Shown piece by piece: positions 39,665-48,898 of a stretch of DNA of 51,184 nucleotides. The first letter of the stretch is position 1, and the number at the start of each line of letters is the position of its first letter. The notes under the pieces are model-generated. The model was not told where the DNA came from. It ran no database searches and saw only the letters and a list, made by a program, of their open reading frames with translations. The translations under genes were made by a program, and so were the position numbers. Origin of the DNA: an uncultured Actinomycetes bacterium (GTDB lineage: Bacteria; Actinomycetota; Acidimicrobiia; Acidimicrobiales; SZUA-35). The DNA lies in the NCBI GenBank assembly GCA_902826025.1, contig CADEDH010000016.1:52423-103606 (forward strand), written 5' to 3'.

Positions 39665-40612
39665 TCAGGGCCGGTACTCGACGCCGGGGAGCACGCACAG
39701 CATCTCGTACAGCAGGTTCGCCGCCAGCAGGCTGGTGTTGCCCGAGGTGTCGTAGATCGGGGCCACCTCCACCAGGTCGCACCCCACCAGGTCGAGGCCC
39801 CGGCAGGCCCTGATGATCTCCACCGCCTGGGGCACGGTGAGCCCGGCGATCTCGGGGGTGCCGGTGCCGGGGGCGAACGACGGGTCGATCCCGTCGATGT
39901 CGAAGCTGAGGTACACCGGGCCCCCGCCCACCTGGGCCGTGACCTCGGCCATCAGCGGCACCAGCGACCGGTGCCAGCACTCCTCCACCTGCACCACCCG
40001 GAAGCCCTGCTCCCGGGACCAGTCGAAGTCGTCGGCGGCGTAGCCGGTGCCCCGCACGCCGATCTGGGCCACCCGGGCACAGTCGAGGAGGCCCTCCTCC
40101 ACCGCCCGGCGGAACGGCGTGCCGTGGGCCACCCGCTCGCCGAACATCACGTCGTTGATGTCGGTGTGGGCGTCGACGTGGACGAGACCGACCGGCCCGT
40201 GCTTGGCCGCCACCGCCCGCAGGATGGGTAGCGCGATCGTGTGGTCGCCCCCCATCGTCACCGGCACCACGCCATGGGTCAGGAGATCCCGGTACCAGGT
40301 TTCGATGCGGGCCACCGAGTCGGTCAGGTTGTAGGGGTTGGTGGGCACATCGCCCACGTCGTCGATGCGCAGACTGTCGAACGGGGCCGCCCGGGTGGCC
40401 ATGTTGTACGGGCGGAGCAGCACCGACTCGGCCCGGATGCCCCGGGGCCCGAACCGGGCGCCGGGACGGTTGGACGTGCCGATGTCGAATGGCACGCCGA
40501 CCACGGCCACGTCGAGCTCGGCCGGCGGCGTGGCGGCGGGCAGGCGCATGAACGAGGCCAGCCCCCCGAAGCGGGGCATCTGGTTGCCGCCCAGGGGTTG
40601 GGGGTTGCTCAT
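39665..40612 (-). CDS. Ureohydrolase, guanidinobutyrase/agmatinase-like
   Basis: A 315-residue binuclear manganese ureohydrolase that removes urea from a guanidino compound. Metal ligands are H124 in GGDHT, D147/H149/D151 in DAHTD and D238/D240 in SFDIDGIDPSFAPGTGTPE. The segments HGTPFRRAVEEGLLD and GVRGTGYAADDFDW resemble guanidinobutyrase and guanidinopropionase more than arginase; agmatine is an alternative. The ATG at 40612 is preferred over 40705 because homology begins there. It is convergent with the OmpA gene and divergent from the next gene. Confidence 0.92.
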   Translation of the reverse strand: MSNPQPLGGNQMPRFGGLASFMRLPAATPPAELDVAVVGVPFDIGTSNRPGARFGPRGIRAESVLLRPYNMATRAAPFDSLRIDDVGDVPTNPYNLTDSVARIETWYRDLLTHGVVPVTMGGDHTIALPILRAVAAKHGPVGLVHVDAHTDINDVMFGERVAHGTPFRRAVEEGLLDCARVAQIGVRGTGYAADDFDWSREQGFRVVQVEECWHRSLVPLMAEVTAQVGGGPVYLSFDIDGIDPSFAPGTGTPEIAGLTVPQAVEIIRACRGLDLVGCDLVEVAPIYDTSGNTSLLAANLLYEMLCVLPGVEYRP

Positions 40613-40748
40613 CGCTCCACTGTAGGGGCGCCCGTTCGCCCCCCGCTGGCCCGGCCGGTAGGGTCGGGCGGCACGGCAGCGAACCGCCGGCGAACGCCCG
40701 GCCACGATCCCGCCGGGCCCGGCCCGGCCTGACTAGACGAGGTTGAGG

Positions 40749-41780
40749 ATGGAGATCGACATCATGACCGGGTCGGCCCGCTGGGCCGACACCGCCGAGC
40801 GGGCCCGCCAGGTCGAGGCCGCCGGCTTCTCCGGGATGCTGTTCACCGAGACCAGTGCCACCCCGTGGATGTGCATCACGGCCGCCGCCATGGCCGCCCC
40901 CAGCCTCACGTTCACCACCGGTATCGCCGTCGCCTTCCCCCGCTCGCCCATGGTGAGCGCCGCCATCGCCTGGGAACTGGCTGAGAACACCGGCGGTCGC
41001 TACCGGCTGGGCCTGGGCAGCCAGGTGAAGGCCCACATCGAGCGCCGCTACGGCATGCCGTTCGACCCGCCCGGCCCCCGACTCAAGGACTATGTGGAGG
41101 CGGTGCAGGCCTGCCTGCGGGCCTTCCGGGGTGAGGAGAAGCTCAACCATCAGGGCCCGTACTACCAGCTCAGCCTGCTGCCCGACGCCTGGCGGCCCCG
41201 CTCACACGAGTTCGGCGACATCAAGATCGACATCTCGGCCGTCGGCCCGTACATGACCCGGGCCGCCGGCGAGGTGGCCGACGGCATCCACGTCCACCCC
41301 TTCCACTCGATCCCCTACCTCCAGACCGTGCTCGGGCCGAAGGTGGCCGAGGGGGCGGCGAAGACCGGGCGGGACCCGAGCAACGTGGATCTGATCGTGC
41401 CGGTGTTCACCGTGGTGGGCGACACCCCCGAGGAACAGGCGTCGTTCAAGGAGCGGGCGAAGAGCCAGATCGCCTTCTACGGGTCGACCAGGAACTACGG
41501 GTTCCAGTTCGACATGCTGGGCTTCGAGGGCACGTCGGCCAAGCTCAACGAACGGCTCAAGGCGGGCGACGTGGCCGGCATGGCCGACCTCATCACCGAC
41601 GACATGCTGGAGCACTACGCGGTGACGGCCAGCTGGGCCGAGCTGGGCCCAAAGCTGGTGGAGCGGTACCAGGGCACGGCGGCCCGGGTGGTCCTGTACC
41701 AGGCCGAGGAGTCGCTGCGGAAGGATCCGTCGACCATCGACAAGTGGGCCAAGGTGGCCGAGGCCGTCCGCTCGGCCTGA
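40749..41780 (+). CDS. F420-type LLM oxidoreductase
   Basis: A 343-residue luciferase-like oxidoreductase, different from the one at 34804. It starts MEIDIMTGSARWADTAERARQVEAAGF pattern and contains FTETSATPWMCITAAAMAAP, GIAVAFPRSPMVSAAIAWEL, RYRLGLGSQVKAHIERRYG and a long C-terminal VPVFTVVGDTPEEQ region, typical of TIGR03617-like F420-dependent enzymes. Substrate unknown. The ATG at 40749 is chosen over the TTG at 40743. Confidence 0.9.
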   Translation: MEIDIMTGSARWADTAERARQVEAAGFSGMLFTETSATPWMCITAAAMAAPSLTFTTGIAVAFPRSPMVSAAIAWELAENTGGRYRLGLGSQVKAHIERRYGMPFDPPGPRLKDYVEAVQACLRAFRGEEKLNHQGPYYQLSLLPDAWRPRSHEFGDIKIDISAVGPYMTRAAGEVADGIHVHPFHSIPYLQTVLGPKVAEGAAKTGRDPSNVDLIVPVFTVVGDTPEEQASFKERAKSQIAFYGSTRNYGFQFDMLGFEGTSAKLNERLKAGDVAGMADLITDDMLEHYAVTASWAELGPKLVERYQGTAARVVLYQAEESLRKDPSTIDKWAKVAEAVRSA

Positions 41781-41833
41781 GCTCTCCCGATCTGATGTCC
41801 GGGGCCGTCGCCGCGACGGCCCCGGACGCGAGA

Positions 41834-42487
41834 TCACCAGCTGTTCCAGTGGACGTAGCGGTCGCGGGCCTTGCGGGCGCCGGGCTTGAAGTCGGTCCCC
41901 AGCGTGTGGGCCACCGGGATCAGGGCGATCTGCTGCACCCGGTCGTAGGGGATGCCGAGGATGTCGGCCACGTCGGCCTCCCGCTGGAGGTGCACGGTGG
42001 TCCAGCACGTGCCCAGGCCCCGGGCCCGGGCGGCCAGCATGAAGCTCCACGTGGCCTGCACGATCGAACCCCACTTGTTGGCCTGGGGCAGGATCGGTGC
42101 CCCCTCCAGGCGACCCTCGATACAGGGCACGAGGATGGCCGGCACCTCGGGGAAATGGTCGGCCAGATAGCGGGCCGAATCCATCATCTTCAGCCACGTG
42201 GCCCGGGCGGCGGCGTCGGGCTCGCTGTCGGCCGCCTTGGCGAGATAGGCGTCGGAGATCATGCCGTGCCATACCTCGGAGTAGACCTGGCCCACCCGAC
42301 GGCACACCTCCCGGTCATCGGAGACCACCAGGTGCCAGTCCTGGCGCAGTGAGGCGGTGGGCGCCTGGAGGGCGAGGTCGAGGCACTCGTCGAGCAGCTG
42401 GCGCTCCACGGGGCGGGTCAGGTCGAGCCGTTTGCGGACGGCACGGGTGGTCGACAGCAGCTCGTCGGGAGTCAGGGGCAGCACCAT
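41834..42487 (-). CDS. Nitroreductase-family protein
   Basis: A 217-residue FMN-dependent nitroreductase-fold protein using NAD(P)H. Features are the N-terminal RAVRKRLDLTRPVERQLLDE pattern with ALQAPTASLRQDWHLVVSDD, a central helical region (IVQATWSFMLAARARGLGTC) and the C-terminal DVADILGIPYDRVQQIALIP, all characteristic. It probably reduces nitro compounds, quinones or enones. It converges with the LLM gene at 40749 and is divergent from the CoA transferase, with a large inverted repeat in the intervening spacer. Confidence 0.9.
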   Translation of the reverse strand: MVLPLTPDELLSTTRAVRKRLDLTRPVERQLLDECLDLALQAPTASLRQDWHLVVSDDREVCRRVGQVYSEVWHGMISDAYLAKAADSEPDAAARATWLKMMDSARYLADHFPEVPAILVPCIEGRLEGAPILPQANKWGSIVQATWSFMLAARARGLGTCWTTVHLQREADVADILGIPYDRVQQIALIPVAHTLGTDFKPGARKARDRYVHWNSW

Positions 42488-42515
42488 GGCCGCACGCTAA
42501 CTCTTGCCGCCTCCC

Positions 42516-42576
42516 CGGGCCGAACTTCGTCACCTTGTGCCGGCGCTGGCGGCACAAGGTGACACGGTTCGGCCCG
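42516..42576. repeat. Large interrupted inverted repeat between divergent genes
   Basis: GTCACCTTGTGCCG (42529-42542) and CGGCACAAGGTGAC (42550-42563) form a perfect 14-bp stem with a 7-base loop. Outside it, after three mismatched bases on each side, CGGGCCGAAC (42516-42525) pairs with GTTCGGCCCG (42567-42576). It lies between the divergent nitroreductase and CoA transferase genes. Confidence 0.8.
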
Positions 42577-42609
42577 ATGCCACGAAATGCTGCGTGCCAG
42601 ACTCGGGGC

Positions 42610-44007
42610 ATGGACCCCACCGCCATCGACGCCGAGCTCGACCGGATCTGGAGCCTGGCGCCGGGCGACGACATCCGCCCACCCCTCTCCCTGGCGCCCG
42701 CTCCGTTCACCCTGGCCTCCGCCTTCCCGGTCGACACCATCGCCACGGTCTCGGTGGCCGCCGCCACCCTGGCCGCCGCTGCCCTGGGGTCCGCCTCCGC
42801 CGGGGCCGAACCGGTACCGCTCGACGGGGGCGGGGCGCTGGCCTCGTGCACCGGATGGCTCCGGCGAAACGGGGAGCCCATCCCGGTGTGGGCCGACCTG
42901 TCGGGCCTCTACCGGTGCCGGGACGGCCGAGCGGTCCAGATCCACGCCAACTTCCCCCACCACGCCGCCGGGGTGGCGGCCCGCCTCGGGGTGCCGGAGG
43001 AACGGGAGGCGGTGGCGGCCGCCATCGCCCGATGGGACGCCTTCGAGCTGGAACGGGCCCTGATCGGCGACGGGATGATCGGCGGCGCCTACCGCACGCT
43101 CAGCGAGTGGGCCGCCCATCCCCACGCCGCCGCCACCGCCGGGCTGCCCCTGCTCGATGTGGAGCGGCTCGGCGACGCCGACCCCATCCGGCCGGTGGCC
43201 CCCGAGGGGGCGGCGGGCGACGGGCGGGCCCTGGCCGGGGTCCGGGTGCTCGACTGCACCCGGGTGCTGGCCGGCCCGGTGTGCGGCCAGACCCTCGCCG
43301 CCCACGGGGCCGACGTGCTGCGGGTGGGGGCGGCCCACCTCCCGTTCATCCCCATGGGAGTCATGAGCACGGGGTTCGGCAAGCGCAACGCCTACGTCGA
43401 CCTCGACGCAGTCGAGGGGCGGGCCACGTTCGCCGCCCTGGCCGCCGATGCCCATGTGCTGGTCGACGCCTACCGGCCCGGTTCGCTGGCCGCCCGGGGC
43501 TTCGGGCCATCCGAGCTGGCCCGGCAGCGGCCGGGGATCGTGGTCGTCGAGATCTGTGCCTTCGACTGGGTTGGCCCCTGGGCCGGACGCCGGGGCTACG
43601 ACTCGATCATCCAGACCACCTCCGGCCTCGCCCTGGCCGGGGCCGACGCCGCCCGCGCCGGCGGAGTCGACGTGCCCGACGGCCAACCGGTGCACCTCCC
43701 GGTCCAGGCCCTCGACTACGCCACCGGCTACCTGGCCGCCTTCGCCGCCCAGCGCCTGGTGGCCCACCAGCGCCGGGAAGGCGGCTCGTGGCGGGCCCGG
43801 CTGTCGCTCCTGCGCACCCGCAACTGGCTCACCTCGCTGGGCGGGCCGACACCGTTCACCCCGGCCGCCGGGCTCCCCGACCTGTCGCCCTGGGTCCACA
43901 CCGTCGATGGTCCCTTCGGCCACATCGAGGCCCCCCTCCCCGTCGCCGGCCGCTGGGACACGCCGCCCGCCCCGCTCGGCACGAGCCCCGCCGTCTGGCT
44001 GTCCTGA
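42610..44007 (+). CDS. Family III (CaiB/BaiF) CoA transferase
   Basis: A 465-residue protein of the formyl-CoA/CaiB type, which transfers CoA between carboxylic acids. The first 200 residues match a degenerate N-terminal CoA transferase half (SCTGWLRRNGEPIPVWADLS), and a second half starts at GVRVLDCTRVLAGPVCGQTLA with GKRNAYVDLD, VLVDAYRPGSLAARGFGPSE and YDSIIQTTSGLALA, the usual family segments. It thus looks like two family III halves joined in one chain. The acids used are unknown. The ATG at 42610 is preferred to the long open frame upstream. Downstream 106 bases is the sigma factor gene. Confidence 0.88.
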   Translation: MDPTAIDAELDRIWSLAPGDDIRPPLSLAPAPFTLASAFPVDTIATVSVAAATLAAAALGSASAGAEPVPLDGGGALASCTGWLRRNGEPIPVWADLSGLYRCRDGRAVQIHANFPHHAAGVAARLGVPEEREAVAAAIARWDAFELERALIGDGMIGGAYRTLSEWAAHPHAAATAGLPLLDVERLGDADPIRPVAPEGAAGDGRALAGVRVLDCTRVLAGPVCGQTLAAHGADVLRVGAAHLPFIPMGVMSTGFGKRNAYVDLDAVEGRATFAALAADAHVLVDAYRPGSLAARGFGPSELARQRPGIVVVEICAFDWVGPWAGRRGYDSIIQTTSGLALAGADAARAGGVDVPDGQPVHLPVQALDYATGYLAAFAAQRLVAHQRREGGSWRARLSLLRTRNWLTSLGGPTPFTPAAGLPDLSPWVHTVDGPFGHIEAPLPVAGRWDTPPAPLGTSPAVWLS

Positions 44008-44113
44008 CCTGCCTGCTGCCCCGCCCGCCCAACCTGGATGGTCACCGGCGGCGTCGTCAACGAAAGTTGGCGGGACGAGTGGACAGAACGGAGCGCTGCG
44101 GGGTGTAAGGATC

Positions 44114-44677
44114 ATGGCCGTGCGCCCTCAGGTGTCGTCGAAACCGGACCAGGACGGGAACCCGACCGTGGCGCACCCGTTCGAGGCGTTCTACGCCGTC
44201 CAGTTCGCCCGGCTGGCCACGATCGCGGCGGCCGTCTCGGGTGATGCCGCCACCGGGGAGGACCTGGCCCAGGAGGCGCTGGAGCGGGCCCGGAGCCGGT
44301 GGGCCACCGTGGCCGGCTACGACGATCCCGGGGCGTGGGCGTGCCGGGTGACGGTGAACCTGGCCCTGAACCGGCGCCGCCGACTGGCGACCGAGGCCCG
44401 GGCCCTGCTCCGCCTCGGCCCGGCCCGAGACCCCGGCGTCGAGCCGGCGCTCCACGGCGACCCTGCCGTGTGGCGGGCCGTGGCGGCCCTGCCTCCCCGC
44501 CAACGGGCCGCCGTGGCCCTCTTCTACCTGGAGGACCGCCCGGTGAGCGAGATCGCCGAGGTCCTCGGCGTGAGCCTCTCCACCGCCACCTCCACCCTCC
44601 ACCAGGCCCGCCAACGGCTGGCCCGGGCCCTGGCCGGCACCAGGCCGACCGACGACGAAAGGACCGGTGGGCGGTGA
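44114..44677 (+). CDS. ECF-type sigma-70 factor
   Basis: A 187-residue extracytoplasmic-function sigma factor. Region 2 includes FARLATIAAAVSGDAATGED and WATVAGYDDPGAWACRVTVN; region 4 has the helix-turn-helix LPPRQRAAVALFYLEDRPVS followed by EIAEVLGVSLSTATSTLHQA. There is no C-terminal extension. It overlaps the next gene by four bases (GTGA), so the membrane protein downstream is made in step with it and could be its regulator. The ATG at 44114 has TGTAAG only 4 bases upstream; TGGACA lies 18 bases further up, so the promoter assignment is weak. Confidence 0.92.
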   Translation: MAVRPQVSSKPDQDGNPTVAHPFEAFYAVQFARLATIAAAVSGDAATGEDLAQEALERARSRWATVAGYDDPGAWACRVTVNLALNRRRRLATEARALLRLGPARDPGVEPALHGDPAVWRAVAALPPRQRAAVALFYLEDRPVSEIAEVLGVSLSTATSTLHQARQRLARALAGTRPTDDERTGGR

Positions 44678-46083
44678 ACGACGAGGATCTCGATCATCGA
44701 CTGGGAACCACCCTGGCCGCCCACCGAGACGCCACCGAAGCCCGGCGCGCCGCTGGCCTGGTGGCGGCGCCGGTGCCCCCGCTGTCGGGTCGCCCGGCGG
44801 AGGGCCGCCGCCCCTGGGCTCCGCCCGGCTCGCGGCCGTGGCTGTTCGCCGGCATGGCGGCGGCGGCGGTGGTCGTCGCAGTGCTGGCCGGCATCGCCGC
44901 CCTCCGGGGCGGCCCGTTGGAGGACGGGCAGCGGATCGATGCCGCCGCCACCACCCTTCCGCCCGACGTACCGTCGGACTCCACCACCACCAGCACCCTC
45001 GGCACCGGTGGGTCGCCCACCACCTCGGTCGTCAGCCCCGGGCCCGACCGGTCGGCCGCCCTGTGGTTCCGCAATCACTACGAAGGCCTGGCCGACGACG
45101 CGGGCACGATCTACCGGCAGCGGGCCGAGGTCGACTACAGCGGCCCGATGGTGCGGACGTCGGACGGCGGGATCTACGTCGTCCAGGACCAGCGGCTGTT
45201 CCTGCTGGCGCCGGGCCAGGTGGAGCCTGAGCCGGTGGAGGTGGACGGCCCCGTCGGCTACGTCGTGGACCTCGACAGCGACGGTCAGGTGGTCTGGCTC
45301 GACGGGCAGAACACGCTCCGCCGACTCGACGGTGGCCCAGCCGCCAGTGGCCCAGCCGCCAGTGGCCCGGCGGCGGACCGGACGGCGGCCAACGGCTGGA
45401 CGGCTCGTCTGCAGCCGGCGCCCGACCCGGCCACCGGGCTGGTGGAGCACGCGACCGACCCGGCAGAGCTCGAGATCCTCGATCCCTCAGGCACCGTGGC
45501 CCGCACCTTCACCGTCGGCGGTGCCAGCGCATCGGACGTCAAGCTGGAAGACTTCGACGGCCGGCGGGTCATCGTGTCCCGGGCCCCGGCGGAACCGGCG
45601 GGCAGCCCGTGGCAGATGCTGCTGATCGATCTGGCCTGTGATCCGGTTTGCGTCCGCACCTCGATCGGCGTGGGCGACACCGTGCTCAACGGGCCCGACA
45701 TCGCCGGTGACCCGCCGCTCGCCACCCCGGCCGATGGCGCCCGGCCTTCGGCCCCGTTCCCACTCGATCTGTGCCCCACCGAGGGCTCGCCCGCGCCCGA
45801 TCCTCCGGCCGGGCTCTCCGCACTGGCCGGCGAGACCTACCGTGCCCTCGCTCTCGGCTTGACCACCTGCGACCCGTTCACCTTCCAGGCGGCGACCGCC
45901 GACGCCACCGTGGATTGGTCGTTGCTGCAGGCTGCGCTGTCGTCGCCGCCGGTCCAGACGTCGACCGACGGGCAGCCGGCGCAGACGGCGTGGACCTTCA
46001 CCGATCCGGCATCGGAGCGTTGGCTGAGCATCGACGCCTCCGGCGTGTGGACGAGCTACCAGGCCACCGGCGCCGGCGGCTGA
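44674..46083 (+). CDS. Membrane protein coupled to the ECF sigma factor
   Basis: A 469-residue single-pass membrane protein, GTG start overlapping the sigma gene stop. The first about 55 residues are cytoplasmic (NDEDLDHRLGTTLAAHRDAT), followed by one helix (WLFAGMAAAAVVVAVLAGIA, about 56-76), a Thr/Ser-rich stretch (TTSTLGTGGSPTTS) and a large extracytoplasmic domain, which contains a small repeat (GPAASGPAASGPAA) and four Cys in two places (CDPVC, then a single pair near the end). The position fits an anti-sigma factor, but no zinc anti-sigma HxxxCxxC motif is visible in the N-terminus, so that role is inference. Confidence 0.75.
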   Translation: MNDEDLDHRLGTTLAAHRDATEARRAAGLVAAPVPPLSGRPAEGRRPWAPPGSRPWLFAGMAAAAVVVAVLAGIAALRGGPLEDGQRIDAAATTLPPDVPSDSTTTSTLGTGGSPTTSVVSPGPDRSAALWFRNHYEGLADDAGTIYRQRAEVDYSGPMVRTSDGGIYVVQDQRLFLLAPGQVEPEPVEVDGPVGYVVDLDSDGQVVWLDGQNTLRRLDGGPAASGPAASGPAADRTAANGWTARLQPAPDPATGLVEHATDPAELEILDPSGTVARTFTVGGASASDVKLEDFDGRRVIVSRAPAEPAGSPWQMLLIDLACDPVCVRTSIGVGDTVLNGPDIAGDPPLATPADGARPSAPFPLDLCPTEGSPAPDPPAGLSALAGETYRALALGLTTCDPFTFQAATADATVDWSLLQAALSSPPVQTSTDGQPAQTAWTFTDPASERWLSIDASGVWTSYQATGAGG

Positions 46084-46111
46084 CCCCGCCCGGCCCGGGG
46101 AGCGGGGCGGG

Positions 46112-46879
46112 TCAGGGCTCGAGCAGCAGGTCCTGTAGCGACGTGCGCATGGCGGAGTCGACGCCGATGCCGTCGAGCCAGGGGCCCAGACCGTCGGGGC
46201 CGCCGATGGTGTCGAGGGCGCCGAGCACCCAGGCCCGGTCCGCTCCCGCCATCCGGTCGAGCGTGGCCGCCGGCATACCGCTCATGTGGGGGTAGCGGGT
46301 CTCCATGTCGACCCGGATGTGATCGTAGGCCTCCCGGCTGCGCTCGAACTCGGCCAGCGCCGTCTCCAGCTCGACCCCCAGGATCAGATGGAGGACCACG
46401 CCCAGCAGCCCGGTGCGGTCCTTGCCCGACGTGCAGTGGAACACCAGCGGCAGCCGGCCGGGCTCGGCCATCAGGCGGAGGGCACCGACGAACATGGGCC
46501 CGGCGTGGGCGAACAACATGGGCAGGATGAGGGCCATCGGGTCCTCCGAGGCCATCACCCGGGCCATGGCCCGCTCCCGGGCCGGATCGGCGACGCCGAG
46601 GGGTGGGCCGACGCTGGAGGCCACATGGAACCAATCGATGCCCGTGCCTTCATGAGCGAAGCGACCACTGGTGACGACCTCGCCCTCGGAGCGGATGTCG
46701 ACCACGGTGCGGATCCCGAGCCCGGTCACGGCGGCCAACCCGGCCTCGGTGAGCGAGTCGAGCGACGCCGAGCGGAACACCAGGCCGGGCCGCACCCGGC
46801 GCCCGTCGGCGGCGGCCACGCCGCCGACGTCGCGGAAGTTGTGGGTGCCGTCGACTTCCACGCTCGCGGGGCGGGTCAC
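46112..46879 (-). CDS. Tyrosine phosphatase (PtpB/DSP-like)
   Basis: A 255-residue phosphatase. The catalytic signature HCTSGKDRTG is at 148-157 (nucleophile C149, R155), and the N-terminal THNFRDVGG (12-20) and VFRSASLDSL segments are typical of the PtpB/Y_phosphatase3 family, which removes phosphate from phosphotyrosine and phosphoinositides. It has no signal peptide. GTG start. It follows the acetoacetyl-CoA synthetase gene by 21 bases on the same strand, so both may share a transcript; there is no obvious functional link. Confidence 0.9.
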   Translation of the reverse strand: MTRPASVEVDGTHNFRDVGGVAAADGRRVRPGLVFRSASLDSLTEAGLAAVTGLGIRTVVDIRSEGEVVTSGRFAHEGTGIDWFHVASSVGPPLGVADPARERAMARVMASEDPMALILPMLFAHAGPMFVGALRLMAEPGRLPLVFHCTSGKDRTGLLGVVLHLILGVELETALAEFERSREAYDHIRVDMETRYPHMSGMPAATLDRMAGADRAWVLGALDTIGGPDGLGPWLDGIGVDSAMRTSLQDLLLEP

Positions 46880-46900
46880 GTGCGATCTCCTCGGAACAGC

Positions 46901-48898
46901 TCAGGCCAGCTCGGCCCGGGCAGCGTAGTGGGCCAGGGCCTCGGGGTTGGCCAACGCCTCCAGGTTCTTGACCGGCCGCCCGTGCACCACCTCGGTGACG
47001 GCGAGCTCCACGATCTTGCCCGACCGGGTGCGGGGGATGTCGGGCACCTCGGCGATCACGGCCGGCACGTGGCGGGGGGAGCACTTGGCCCGCAGATCGG
47101 CCCGGATCCGGGCCCGGAGGTCGTCGTCCAGCACCGCCCCGGCGCCCAGGCGGACGAACAGCACGATACGGGTGTCGCCCTCCCACTGCTGGCCGATGGC
47201 TATGGCCTCGGCCACCTCGTCGAGCTGCTCCACCACCCGGTAGATCTCAGCCGTGCCGATCCGCACCCCCGAGGCGTTGAGGGTGGCGTCGGACCGGCCG
47301 TAGATGATCATCCCGCCCCTGGGCGTCCACGAGGCGTAATCGCCGTGGGCCCATACCCCACCGAAGCGCTCGAAGTAGGCGGCCCGGTACCGGCTGCCGT
47401 CGGGATCGCCCCAGAACTCGAGTGGCATCGACGGGAAGGGCAGGGTGCAGGCCAGTTCGCCCTTCACGTCGGGCCCCAGGGGTCGGCCCTCGTCGTCGAG
47501 CACCTCGATGGCCATGCCCAGGCCCCGGGTCTGGATCTCGCCGGCGTACACCGGGCCGGTGGGGTCGCCCAGCACCAGGCAGCCGCACAGGTCGGTGCCG
47601 CCTGAGATCGAAGCCAGGTGCACGTCGGCCTTCACCGCTTCGTAGATCCAGGCGAAGCCCTCGTGGCTGAGGGGCGAGCCGGTGGAGCAGATCGACCGCA
47701 GCGACCGGTAGGCCCACCGGTCGGCCGGCCGGGTGCCCGATTTCAGCACGCTGTCGATGTACTTGGCCGACACCCCGAGCAGGGTCACGTCGAGCTCCTC
47801 GGCCACCCCGAACAGAGCGGCTGGCTCGGGCACCCCCGGGTTGCCGTCGTAGAGCACGATCGTGGCCCCGCAGGCCAGCGCCGACACGAGCCAGTTCCAC
47901 ATCATCCACCCGCAGGTGGTGAAGTACAGGACCCGGTCGCCGGCCCGGATGTCGCAGTGGAGCCGTTGCTCGCTCAGGTGCTTGAGCAGCACGCCGCCGG
48001 CCCGGTGCACGATGCACTTCGGCTTCCCCGTGGTGCCCGACGAGTACAGGATGTACAGGGGGTGGTCGAACGGCAGGGGGCGGAACGTCAGCTCGGCCCC
48101 GGCGTGGCGGGCCAGGGCGTCGCTCCACCGCTCCAGGCCCCCGGCGGTGCCCGGCCCCTCGGCCCGGGCCAGGTCGGGCGCATCGCTCAGGCAGCCCACC
48201 ACCACGGTGCTGGTCAGGCTCGGGAGCTGGGCCCGGATCTCGGCCAGCCGGTCCAGACAGTCGAACGCCTTCCCCCCGTACCGGTAGCCGTCGGCCGCCA
48301 CCAGCACGGTCGGCTCGATCTGGCCGAAGCGGTCGACCACACCGTCGACCCCGAAATCGGCCGACGTGGAGCTGAACACGGCCCCGATGGAGGCGGCGGC
48401 GAGGAACGTCACCACGGTCTCGGGCACGTGCGGCATCCAGGCCGCCACCCGATCGCCGGGGCCCACCCCGGCCTCGGTCAGTACGGCGGCCATGGCCGCC
48501 ACGTCGGCCCGCAGCTGGCGCCACGTGATCCGGCGCCGTGAACCGTCCTCCTGACCGGCGATGATCGCCACCTCATCCGCCCCCGGCCGGTCGGCCAGCA
48601 GGTTCTGGGCGAAGTTCAGCTCGGCGCCCAGGCAGAAGCGGGCTTCCCACAGCTCGGCCCCCGGCCGGTACCCCTCGGTCCCCGGGGTGCCGATCACCCC
48701 GCACCAGTCCCACAGGGCCGACCAGAATCGGCCCGGCTCGTCGACCGACCACCGCCACAGCTCGGCCAGCCCGCCGGCACCGTCGGTGCTGGGCTGCAGC
48801 ACAGCGTGACGGAACCGTTCGAGCTGGGTGGCGGCCACCCGCTCGGGGCTCGGGCGCCACAGGGGGACGACGGCTGGCGTGGTCTCGGCACCGCTCAT
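46901..48898 (-). CDS. Acetoacetate-CoA ligase
   Basis: A 665-residue adenylate-forming enzyme that activates acetoacetate to acetoacetyl-CoA. Full length and organisation match the AACS family: ATP-binding YSSGTTGKPK motif, N-terminal PLWRPSPERVAATQLERFR, AFVFSSTSADFG-like region AVFSSTSADFGVDGVV, FTTCGWMMWNWLVSALACGA, the C-terminal GRSDATLNASGVRIGTAEIY and RTRSGKIVELAVTEVVHGRP (acylatable Lys region). It can draw on ketone bodies or PHB turnover. First gene of a pair with the phosphatase. Confidence 0.95.
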   Translation of the reverse strand: MSGAETTPAVVPLWRPSPERVAATQLERFRHAVLQPSTDGAGGLAELWRWSVDEPGRFWSALWDWCGVIGTPGTEGYRPGAELWEARFCLGAELNFAQNLLADRPGADEVAIIAGQEDGSRRRITWRQLRADVAAMAAVLTEAGVGPGDRVAAWMPHVPETVVTFLAAASIGAVFSSTSADFGVDGVVDRFGQIEPTVLVAADGYRYGGKAFDCLDRLAEIRAQLPSLTSTVVVGCLSDAPDLARAEGPGTAGGLERWSDALARHAGAELTFRPLPFDHPLYILYSSGTTGKPKCIVHRAGGVLLKHLSEQRLHCDIRAGDRVLYFTTCGWMMWNWLVSALACGATIVLYDGNPGVPEPAALFGVAEELDVTLLGVSAKYIDSVLKSGTRPADRWAYRSLRSICSTGSPLSHEGFAWIYEAVKADVHLASISGGTDLCGCLVLGDPTGPVYAGEIQTRGLGMAIEVLDDEGRPLGPDVKGELACTLPFPSMPLEFWGDPDGSRYRAAYFERFGGVWAHGDYASWTPRGGMIIYGRSDATLNASGVRIGTAEIYRVVEQLDEVAEAIAIGQQWEGDTRIVLFVRLGAGAVLDDDLRARIRADLRAKCSPRHVPAVIAEVPDIPRTRSGKIVELAVTEVVHGRPVKNLEALANPEALAHYAARAELA

